From: Syntrophaceae bacterium CG2_30_49_12
GTDB lineage: Bacteria > Desulfobacterota > Syntrophia > Syntrophales > CG2-30-49-12
Direction of reading: 5' to 3'
Assembly: GCA_001873675.1 (NCBI GenBank)
Contig: MNZP01000130.1
Location: 1 to 7,546 of the forward strand
Length of the DNA stretch: 7,546 nucleotides
The notes beneath the pieces are model-generated. The model was given only the letters and a program-made list of their open reading frames with translations, was not told where the DNA came from and ran no database searches. Position 1 is the first letter of the stretch, and each line of letters begins with the position of its first letter. Below are positions 1 through 6,214 of the stretch, piece after piece. The position numbers were made by a program, and so were the translations under genes.

Positions 1-252
1 GTTGGCATCATCACATGTTAACCTGCATGTTGGCCCATTTTTTTCTTTGGCACCTGAAAATCAGGTTGGAAAAAAAAAGCACCCTCTATTACTCTATCGC
101 AGCTTAGGGTCCTGCTCGAAGTCATTCTGCCAATGAAGCGCCACACGCTTGCAATGCTTATTGGACAGATAATTTGGATACAAGAGCGGAACCATCGCGC
201 CTATTTATCACACAGGCGAAAACGGATGCGAAAGCTTCTCAAAGAGCAGTAA
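1..252 (+). pseudogene. IS transposase, C-terminal fragment with a frameshift at an A9 run
   Basis: This is the 3' end of a transposase gene, cut on the left by the window edge. The frame beginning at position 3 reads WHHHMLTCMLAHFFLWHLKI then RLEKK. It then runs off into a stop at 105-107. The frame beginning at position 1 becomes meaningful at the same A run and reads KKAPSITLSQLRVLLEVILP, then a basic tail with WIQERNHRAYLSHRRKR, ending at TAA 250-252. Joined at the nine A residues (70-78), the two frames give one continuous protein end of about 82 residues. The hydrophobic 'TCMLAHFFLWHL' segment and the 'RNHRAYLSHRRKR' tail resemble the ends of DDE transposases. I lean towards the IS701/IS4-like group from memory, but the family is uncertain. 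One A too many (or two too few) breaks the frame, so this is a decayed copy, a sequencing indel or a slippage site. No terminal inverted repeat can be identified with only one end in view. Confidence 0.72.
52..78 (+). other. Stem-loop followed by an A9 tract at the transposase frame change
   Basis: A perfect 6-bp stem (ACCTGA 52-57, TCAGGT 61-66) with a three-base A loop ends three bases before nine consecutive A residues (70-78). The reading frame of the transposase end changes exactly within this A run. The arrangement is seen directly; any role in slippage is inference. The stem is not followed by T residues on either strand, so it does not look like an intrinsic terminator. Confidence 0.5.
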
Positions 253-287
253 GTAACGTTGTAGGGTTAAAATGGAAATTCTTGTAC

Positions 288-293
288 TATAAA
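288..293 (+). promoter_or_regulatory. Possible -10 element before mltD
   Basis: TATAAA matches the sigma-70 -10 consensus at five of six positions and lies about 45 bp before the mltD start codon. The best -35 at a usual distance (GTTAAA, 266-271, 16 bp away) matches only three of six positions. The site falls between the transposase stop and mltD, so it could be native or part of the insertion sequence end. The call is weak. Nothing else recognisable lies in the 253-339 gap except the ribosome binding site. Confidence 0.22.
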
Positions 294-323
294 TTTATGG
301 GGAAAAATAGCCTTAAAACACAG

Positions 324-330
324 AAAGGAG
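324..330 (+). promoter_or_regulatory. Strong ribosome binding site of mltD
   Basis: AAAGGAG stands nine bases before the ATG at 340. It fixes the start of the transglycosylase gene, whose first residues then form a signal peptide. Confidence 0.8.
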
Positions 331-339
331 ATCATCGCC

Positions 340-2196
340 ATGCCGAGGTCAAAAATCTATTTTATCCTTTCCATGGTTTACCTGTTTTTTTCTTTTTTCT
401 ATCCACTTCAGAACATCAGCTACGCTTACGGACAAAGTAAAGGTGAAAGTCAACCGCCTTCTGACACAACTGCTGTAGGAAAACAACCTGTTATTGAGGA
501 ACCTCCGTGTAACCCTGAGACAAAATCGGTCGTCGAAGAGCAACCTTTCGTCTATAAACAGGGGGAAGCAGTTTTGCCGGACAAATGTCCGGGGCAGATA
601 AATCCTATTCCTTCCCAAGATGCCGACAAACAGCAAGAGGAAAACGAACAGGACATCATGGAAAGCGCCCTCGAATTATTGAACGGTTCCCAGGATTACT
701 GGGTAAAAGGTGATCTTGAAAATGCCCTCGATTTGCTGGATCAAGCATATACCCTCATCCTGGACACTGACGGGCATACCGAGATAGCCCGGCAGAAAGA
801 TGATTTACGTCTGTTAATAGCAAAACGGATTCTCGCCATTTACACCTCCATGCAAACGCACACTAACGGAAAACGCGGTGAAATACCACTTGTCATGAAT
901 GCGGATGTAGAAAAGGAAATTAGAAATTTTCAGACCGTAGAAAGGGATTTTTTCATCCAGTCATATAGGCGCTCCGGGTTATACCGTTCCATTATCTTGA
1001 AAGAGCTGAAAAAAGCGGGATTGCCCCAGGAACTTTCATGGCTCCCCCTTGTAGAAAGTGGTTTCAAGACTTGTGCCTTCTCACGCGCCCGGGCTCTCGG
1101 TATGTGGCAGTTTATCCCGTCAACGGGTTATAAGTATGGCCTGAACAGGGACGAATGGATAGATGAAAGAATGGATGTGGGAAAATCGACAAAAGCAGCC
1201 ATCGCCTATCTTAAAGAACTGCATAGCATGTTTGGTGACTGGTTGACCGTCCTGGCTGCATACAATTGCGGGGAGGGTAGGGTGCTTAGAGTCATATCCA
1301 GACAACACCTGAATTATCTCGACCGCTTCTGGGATCTCTACAGCCGGCTCCCGAATGAAACGGCACGCTACGTCCCCCGTTTCCTGGCAACCCTGAATAT
1401 CATAAAAGATCCCAAGAAGTATGGTATTGATTTGGCAAAAGACGAAGAATTGCCGGTTCCTTCCCCATATGAAACAGTAAAAACATCTAAACCAATGCGG
1501 TTACAGGATATTGCACTTCACCTTAACACCTCAGAAGAGTTGTTAAATACCCTCAATGCTGAACTGAGGCATAAAATTACCCCTGGCCGGGAATATGAGC
1601 TGAAAGTCCCCCTGGAGGTAGCGGAAAAATTCGCTCTGGTTGGTAATGAAATTCCCCGCTGGGAGAAACCCGCTCCTGTCTCTGCTTCTACCCGACCAGT
1701 TCTGATCAAACATCGCGTAAAACGAGGAGAGACGGTTTCTTATATTGCCCGAAGATACAAAACCTCTATCAGGGCGATCAGAGCCTACAATCATCTATCA
1801 CATCGAGGAATTATTAGGGTAGGTCAATACTTAAACATACCTCGTAGCTCTCGCTATGCCAGGGTAAAGGCAGACCAACAACCTGACAACAAGGTCACCG
1901 AGGAGCTCACGAGATACAGGGTGAAAAAGGGTGATACACTCTCCTCCCTGGCGGGGCGTTTTGCTACCACTGTCTCCGAAATCAAAAAGATAAACAGGTT
2001 AAAAGGGAATATGCTCAAATCTGGTCAGATCATAACGGTTGTAAAGACCGTTGTGAGAACATATACCGTCAAAAAGGGGGATTGCCTGATTAAAATCGCC
2101 AGGGGAAATAATGTCGCCCTTGATGAACTTCTTGACCTTAATAACCTTGCCCGTAAAGATACCATTACCCCTGGCCAGATCATCATCGTGAAGTAA
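340..2196 (+). CDS. mltD: MltD-like membrane-bound lytic murein transglycosylase with three LysM repeats
   Basis: The 618-residue enzyme is predicted to cut the MurNAc-GlcNAc bond of peptidoglycan in the periplasm, leaving 1,6-anhydro ends. Residues 1-29 form a signal peptide with a hydrophobic core and an Ala-X-Gly type end. No lipobox cysteine follows, unlike the E. coli MltD lipoprotein. A low-complexity Pro/Gln/Glu linker (33-100, with Cys57 and Cys83) leads to a helical, TPR-like stretch (108-145). The SLT domain spans about 205-360: catalytic Glu239 in LPLVESGF, then ALGMWQF (252-258) and AAYNCGEGRV (306-315). A degenerate LysM-like segment (about 377-430) precedes three clear LysM repeats (455-500, 524-567, 572-617), each starting with the usual V-K-[KR]-G-[ED] pattern and thought to bind glycan chains. 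The ATG has a strong ribosome binding site. mscS follows after 26 bp, so the two probably share a transcript. The length is longer than E. coli MltD because of the extra linker and helical region. The family call is firm; the exact gene name is by similarity. Confidence 0.93.
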   Translation: MPRSKIYFILSMVYLFFSFFYPLQNISYAYGQSKGESQPPSDTTAVGKQPVIEEPPCNPETKSVVEEQPFVYKQGEAVLPDKCPGQINPIPSQDADKQQEENEQDIMESALELLNGSQDYWVKGDLENALDLLDQAYTLILDTDGHTEIARQKDDLRLLIAKRILAIYTSMQTHTNGKRGEIPLVMNADVEKEIRNFQTVERDFFIQSYRRSGLYRSIILKELKKAGLPQELSWLPLVESGFKTCAFSRARALGMWQFIPSTGYKYGLNRDEWIDERMDVGKSTKAAIAYLKELHSMFGDWLTVLAAYNCGEGRVLRVISRQHLNYLDRFWDLYSRLPNETARYVPRFLATLNIIKDPKKYGIDLAKDEELPVPSPYETVKTSKPMRLQDIALHLNTSEELLNTLNAELRHKITPGREYELKVPLEVAEKFALVGNEIPRWEKPAPVSASTRPVLIKHRVKRGETVSYIARRYKTSIRAIRAYNHLSHRGIIRVGQYLNIPRSSRYARVKADQQPDNKVTEELTRYRVKKGDTLSSLAGRFATTVSEIKKINRLKGNMLKSGQIITVVKTVVRTYTVKKGDCLIKIARGNNVALDELLDLNNLARKDTITPGQIIIVK

Positions 2197-2222
2197 CTCG
2201 TACCAATAGAAGGTAAGATAAG

Positions 2223-3290
2223 ATGCCCTTTCTAAAGATGACATACTATGGCAACACACTGAATGCATGGCTTTGGGCCGTTATTGTGGCGATTGTTATC
2301 TTCGCGACCCTGAAGGTCTTGCAAAAAGTTATCATAAAGCACCTGGCCCCTTTTGCTGAAAAGACAGAGACTTTTTTTGACAACCTTGCCATAGACCTCC
2401 TTAAGAGTACAAAATTCTTCTTTTTCCTTTTTCTGTCTCTTTATGCAGGTTCACTCACCCTGTCACTGCCGGAAAGGGCAAGTTCTCTTCTCAGAAATGC
2501 GACCCTCATTGCTTTCTTTCTCCAGGCGGCAATCTGGGGAAATCATTGCCTCTCTTTTTTTCTCAATCGCTATAAGAGTCAAAAGTTAGCATTGGAACAG
2601 GATGCCGCCAGCGTGGCGACAATTACGGCGTTCGGTTTTATTGGTAGATTGTTCCTCTGGACAATTGTTCTCCTCCTTATCCTTGATAATCTCGGAGTGG
2701 ACATTACATCTCTGATTGCCGGTCTCGGCATCGGCGGTATTGCTCTGGCGCTGGCTGCCCAGAATATCCTGGGAGACCTTTTTGCATCCCTCTCCATCAT
2801 GCTGGATAAACCGTTTGTAATCGGGGACTTTATCATTGTAGATGAATATATGGGAAGCATCGAACAGATAGGTCTTAAAACCACGCACCTCCGCAGTCTT
2901 TCCGGTGAGCAGCTCATTATTTCCAATGCCGATCTTCTCAAGAGTCGCATCAGAAACTATAAAAGGATGTATGAACGTCGTGTGGTTTTCTCTCTTGGGG
3001 TCATTTACCAGACCCCCTATGACAAACTCAAAACCATCCCCGCTATGGTCAGGGAGATTATCGAAGCCCAGGAGCAGACACGATTCGATCGGGCTCATTT
3101 CAAGGAGTTCGGAAACTCATCATTAAATTTCGAGATCGTCTACTGGGTTAAGAACCCAGATTACAATGTTTACATGGATCTCCATCAGGCCATCAACATG
3201 GAAATCTTTCGCCGTTTTGAAGAAGAAGGGATCGTCTTTGCCTATCCCACACAGACCCTATACTTAAATAGGGAAGAATCCACTGAATGA
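2223..3290 (+). CDS. MscS-family mechanosensitive ion channel
   Basis: This 355-residue inner-membrane protein should form a homo-heptameric channel that opens under membrane tension and releases solutes on hypo-osmotic shock. Hydrophobic segments lie near residues 12-33, 60-82, 89-112 and 132-154. The pore helix follows, in the glycine/alanine-rich stretch ITSLIAGLGIGGIALALAAQ (161-180). The family signature continues as NILGDLFASLSIMLDKPF and then IGD (200-202). The cytoplasmic beta and alpha/beta domains follow to about residue 346 (YPTQTLYL). With five membrane segments it is larger than E. coli MscS (286 residues, three segments) and nearer the YbdG/YnaI-like size class. AAGG at 2210-2213 lies nine bases before the ATG; an in-frame ATG at 2238 has no such site. 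It sits 26 bp behind mltD in an apparent two-gene operon. The family is certain, while ion preference and tension threshold cannot be read from the sequence. Confidence 0.93.
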   Translation: MPFLKMTYYGNTLNAWLWAVIVAIVIFATLKVLQKVIIKHLAPFAEKTETFFDNLAIDLLKSTKFFFFLFLSLYAGSLTLSLPERASSLLRNATLIAFFLQAAIWGNHCLSFFLNRYKSQKLALEQDAASVATITAFGFIGRLFLWTIVLLLILDNLGVDITSLIAGLGIGGIALALAAQNILGDLFASLSIMLDKPFVIGDFIIVDEYMGSIEQIGLKTTHLRSLSGEQLIISNADLLKSRIRNYKRMYERRVVFSLGVIYQTPYDKLKTIPAMVREIIEAQEQTRFDRAHFKEFGNSSLNFEIVYWVKNPDYNVYMDLHQAINMEIFRRFEEEGIVFAYPTQTLYLNREESTE

Positions 3291-3307
3291 AAATAATCTT
3301 TCCGAAT

Positions 3308-3344
3308 CCCCCCCGGCCCCCTTTGGAAAAAGGGGCCGGGGGAG
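3308..3344. repeat. GC-rich palindrome between convergent genes
   Basis: The arms 3310-3320 and 3332-3342 form 11 perfect G:C pairs. One C/A mismatch and three T:A pairs follow, closed by a GGA loop. The palindrome lies 19 bp after the mscS stop and 18 bp after the ybeY stop, the usual place for a terminator serving both transcripts. Neither side carries an immediate T run, so it is not a canonical intrinsic terminator. Palindromes of this C-run/TTT/AAA/G-run type are scattered through many environmental bacterial genomes, so it may be a REP-like or MITE-like element. Confidence 0.7.
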
Positions 3345-3380
3345 GGGGCTTTCAGGGTGGTTAGAGGGAAGGGGGCTTTC
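3343..3380 (+). repeat. Direct repeat of 11 bp reaching into the ybeY 3' end
   Basis: AGGGGGCTTTC occurs at 3343-3353 and again, identically, at 3370-3380. The first copy borders the palindrome. The second lies inside the last codons of ybeY (encoding Lys-Pro-Pro near the C-terminus, on the minus strand). The period is 27 bp. Confidence 0.6.
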
Positions 3381-3819
3381 TGTCTTTCAAGATGGAAAAT
3401 AGTTCTTTTTCCCTGTTTTCCATACGCATTGCTTCATCTTCTCCGGTATCTTCATGATTGTACCCTAAAAGATGAAGAAGACCGTGGATCATGAGAAAAT
3501 CCAGTTCATCGTCAAATTCGATAGCGGCCTGTCGGGCATCTCTAAGAGCTGTCTCCACTGAAATAACAATGTCACCAAGGATATGGGGATTAATGTCACC
3601 AAATTCACCTTCCCACATGGAAAACGAGATCACGTTAGTGGGATGGTCCCTGTTCAAAAAACGCCTGTTTATCTCCCTGATGCCCTCATCATCTACAAAC
3701 AACAAGCTGACTTCTTTATCTCCACAATTGAGATTCTTCAGTACCCTATTCAGTACCCGACGCACCCGCCGTAGGTCTATATTTGTTTTTCTCTGCCGGT
3801 TTTTGATCAATATTGCCAT
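3361..3819 (-). CDS. ybeY: YbeY endoribonuclease / rRNA maturation factor
   Basis: The 152-residue protein belongs to the UPF0054 family of zinc-dependent single-strand endoribonucleases, which act in 16S rRNA 3' end maturation and ribosome quality control. The metal motif is HGLLHLLGYNH, with His112, His116 and His122. The substrate-groove region NRRFLNRDHPTNVISF (51-66) and the LGDIVIS strand (81-87) are present. Most relatives read GYDH where this one has GYNH; the aspartate is not one of the three histidine ligands. The start at 3819 was chosen because MAILIKN matches the usual first strand and AGGA (3829-3832) stands nine bases upstream. A longer in-frame form from 3870 would add 17 residues of no known homology. 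The first 74 bp overlap the end of the HD gene in another frame, suggesting coupled translation. The C-terminal KPPSL comes from a repeat shared with the intergenic region. The order phoH - HD - ybeY is conserved in many bacteria, which supports the call. Confidence 0.94.
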   Translation of the reverse strand: MAILIKNRQRKTNIDLRRVRRVLNRVLKNLNCGDKEVSLLFVDDEGIREINRRFLNRDHPTNVISFSMWEGEFGDINPHILGDIVISVETALRDARQAAIEFDDELDFLMIHGLLHLLGYNHEDTGEDEAMRMENREKELFSILKDRKPPSL

Positions 3820-6214
3820 TATATAATTTCCTGTTGCCGTTGTTACGGATAGCCGTGGTAGGATAATCAATACGGTGATGGAAGATACCGTGGAGAATTC
3901 TCATAAAGGTTTCGGCGATTTTATTTAAGTCACGCAGGGTCAATTCACACTCGTCAAGCTGACCATTTATAAAGACCTCTTCTATTCTTTCCCTGACGAG
4001 ATGATTGATTCTCGAGGGAGTGGGATTTGACAGGGTTCGTGACGAGGCTTCCACAACATCACCCAGCAAAACAAGTCCCGCTTCCCTGGTTTGGGGTTTC
4101 GGTCCCGGGTACCGAAAATCGCTTTCTGAGAGCGATCTGATAGAGGGATCCCTGTCTTTTTTCGCCTTATCGTAAAAGTAATTGACGAGACTGCTTCCAT
4201 GATGTTGTTTAATGGTATTTATAATTTCCGGTCCCAGCTTAAGATTATTTGCCAGTTCGCAGCCATCTTTAACATGGGAAATAACCACGAGACTACTCAT
4301 TTTGGGTGACAGTTTGTCGTGTTTATTTTCTCCGTTTTGCTGATTTTCAATAAAGTATTGAGGTTTTTTTATCTTTCCAATGTCGTGATAGAAAGCGCTG
4401 ACCTTGGCAAGAAGGGAATTGGCTCCGATGACATCGGCTGCTGCCTCCACCAGGGAAGCTACAATGATACTGTGGTGATAGGTCCCCGGAGCCTCCATAA
4501 TCATCCGCTGGAATATAGGACGATTAAGATTGGCAAGTTCCAATAGTTTGATATCTGTCGTGTAGGGAAAAAGGGGATCAAAAAGGGGGGTAATGCCGGC
4601 GGCGATAATTCCGGCAATGATTCCTCCTGAGATACCCATGAAGAGTCTGATTATAGTATCCATCGAGGTAATACTGCCTGAAAGGAGGGAGAGGAAGACA
4701 ATAGCCATACCGTTTATAGTTCCCAGGATAAGGCCGGTTCTGAAAAAAGCCGAGCGTTGTTTGTAATTTACAATGTTATAAGATGCGGCAACGCTTCCCA
4801 GGAACGAGAAGATGAACATGGTCATCCTACCATCAAAGAGGAAAGTGATAAGAAAAGACGAAAAGAGCGAGAAGATAAAGGCAATATTCCTATTGATAAA
4901 GATACCGCATAGCATGGCGCCGACGGCAAAAGGAATGGCAAAGAAACACGCCTCTGTAGGCAAAAAGGGAAACGCCCGGTTAATGGCCTCTGAGATGAAA
5001 ATACCGCCTCTTACCAGGAAAATCTGAATAATAGCGGCAGCGCTTAGAAATAGTATGTCTACATTTGTTTTTTTCAGCCAGCCTCTGGCTAAATGGAAGA
5101 GGATGACGGCCATAAAGATGATCGTCAGGAAAATACCCCCCCAAATAGAGAGACTCGAAAATCTCTTCTCTCCTTCTATCTTATAAAAGGCCTCTAACTT
5201 GTCCAGGTCGCCACGACTGATCTTTTCTCCCTCACGCACAATCATCTCATTCTTTTGTATTTGAAAGTAAACAGGTTTCACACCTGCGATGGCGATCTGT
5301 TTTCTTTTTTCGGTGACGTCCTTATTAAAATTAAGATTTGGCTGGACCAGTCTTTTAGCTAAAGAAACAATAACCCTCTTGATCTCCCCCTGGTCACGAT
5401 CAAAAACGATATTTGCCTTTTTTAGTAAGATAGCATCCGCATGCCTTATATGCCGGATTTTTAAAGCTCCTTTCCCTTCCAGGGCGCCGCCTACACCTAA
5501 AAAAGCTTCCCCGCTCTTCCCCCTTAGCTGGAAGAAGGGTATGGATTTGAGAGCTTTCTCTTTCCTTACCTCTGACAGGAAGACGTTTATTTCATTTTGC
5601 GCCCTAACATCCCTGATGATGATCCCCCTGTCCATGTCGCGTTTTAAAAAGGTTGCGTCGGTGATCAATCCGGTATCATAAACAGCGGTGATCAGTTTAG
5701 TGATTTTAGCCGCTATTTCAGGGGAAAATCTGTGTTTTCGGAAAACATTAAATTCCTCATCCGTAAGCGTTATTCCCAATACCCTTTCAAAATCTTTCCT
5801 TACCTCTGATGCAACATTAGTTGGTTTATCACCGCCAAAATTCTCTTTTCTTATCAGCAAAAAAGCATTATTCAGGTTTGTTCTCAACTGGGAAGCAATA
5901 TCGTTGTCGTAGTCATAGATCGGCATGAGACCATGGAGAACTTCCATCTTTTTCTGTTCTGTAGAGGTACGGTCAAGAACGAGAAAATCACGATCGGCCT
6001 TTATGTATTTAGTGGCAATTGAGCCAACTTTATAATGGGGGTGAGTAAAGTGAATATGGGGTGTAAGTAGCAGGGATAGAATAAAGCTCAAACAAATACA
6101 GATGCCCCACCTTTGAAAAACAGTGTTCCTGGCAAATTCGGGGACGATTTTAATTCGATGCGCTGTTGTTTTAAAGATATTTAAGATATTGTTTTTGGTA
6201 ACAATCAAATTCAT
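3746..6214 (-). CDS. 7TM-HD phosphohydrolase, PgpH/YqfF-like, probable cyclic di-AMP phosphodiesterase
   Basis: This 822-residue membrane enzyme has the full architecture of the family. A first membrane helix (about 36-52) precedes an extracytoplasmic 7TMR-HDED region (about 53-355). A block of seven membrane helices follows (about 356-545), and then a cytoplasmic HD domain (about 575-780). The metal ligands of the Listeria PgpH type all appear: the TYHHS histidines (580-581), His610-Asp611 in FYHDIGK, His647 in SHVKDG, His671-His672 in KQHHG and Asp719 in LLGDVVEA. Characterised members hydrolyse cyclic di-AMP to pApA; that this one does so is inference. The start is ATG 6214, which shares one base with the phoH stop (TAATG) and has AGGGA at 6221-6225. 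About 38 residues after the HD domain form a polar tail, and its last 25 codons are read twice because ybeY begins within them. No cyclase gene is in the window. Family confidence is high, substrate confidence moderate. Confidence 0.92.
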   Translation of the reverse strand: MNLIVTKNNILNIFKTTAHRIKIVPEFARNTVFQRWGICICLSFILSLLLTPHIHFTHPHYKVGSIATKYIKADRDFLVLDRTSTEQKKMEVLHGLMPIYDYDNDIASQLRTNLNNAFLLIRKENFGGDKPTNVASEVRKDFERVLGITLTDEEFNVFRKHRFSPEIAAKITKLITAVYDTGLITDATFLKRDMDRGIIIRDVRAQNEINVFLSEVRKEKALKSIPFFQLRGKSGEAFLGVGGALEGKGALKIRHIRHADAILLKKANIVFDRDQGEIKRVIVSLAKRLVQPNLNFNKDVTEKRKQIAIAGVKPVYFQIQKNEMIVREGEKISRGDLDKLEAFYKIEGEKRFSSLSIWGGIFLTIIFMAVILFHLARGWLKKTNVDILFLSAAAIIQIFLVRGGIFISEAINRAFPFLPTEACFFAIPFAVGAMLCGIFINRNIAFIFSLFSSFLITFLFDGRMTMFIFSFLGSVAASYNIVNYKQRSAFFRTGLILGTINGMAIVFLSLLSGSITSMDTIIRLFMGISGGIIAGIIAAGITPLFDPLFPYTTDIKLLELANLNRPIFQRMIMEAPGTYHHSIIVASLVEAAADVIGANSLLAKVSAFYHDIGKIKKPQYFIENQQNGENKHDKLSPKMSSLVVISHVKDGCELANNLKLGPEIINTIKQHHGSSLVNYFYDKAKKDRDPSIRSLSESDFRYPGPKPQTREAGLVLLGDVVEASSRTLSNPTPSRINHLVRERIEEVFINGQLDECELTLRDLNKIAETFMRILHGIFHHRIDYPTTAIRNNGNRKLYNGNIDQKPAEKNKYRPTAGASGTE
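3829..3832 (-). promoter_or_regulatory. Ribosome binding site that sets the ybeY start
   Basis: AGGA on the minus strand lies nine bases before the ATG at 3819, inside the upstream HD gene. It favours the short start over the ATG at 3870 and means ybeY initiation happens on mRNA still being translated in another frame. Confidence 0.6.

Noticed and set aside
48..66. Possible sigma-54 promoter, since TTGGCAC appears here
   Set aside because: The -24-like element has no TTGC at the required distance; the bases there are AATCA, and the site lies inside transposase coding sequence.
52..66. Stem-loop as an intrinsic terminator
   Set aside because: The stem is short and AT-containing, and it is followed by A residues on the plus strand and by no T run on the minus strand.
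253..339. Cyclic di-AMP (ydaO) or cyclic di-GMP riboswitch before the wall hydrolase, a common place for ydaO
   Set aside because: Only 87 bp are available and none of the conserved ydaO or GEMM sequence blocks can be seen.
174..440. 88-residue plus-strand reading frame from the transposase end into mltD
   Set aside because: It overlaps the recognisable transposase tail in another frame and then the mltD signal peptide; its sequence has no family character and no good ribosome binding site.
2586..3098. Long minus-strand reading frames (123 and 170 residues) inside mscS
   Set aside because: They are shadows opposite a clear MscS gene, with no recognisable domain and low-complexity Arg/Ser/Pro composition.
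3820..3870. Longer YbeY start at 3870
   Set aside because: The 17 added residues do not fit the family's N-terminus, and a suitable ribosome binding site precedes the ATG at 3819 instead.
5289..5681. 130-residue plus-strand reading frame opposite the HD gene
   Set aside because: It lies opposite well-conserved 7TMR-HDED coding sequence, has skewed Ser/Phe/Leu content and no family similarity.
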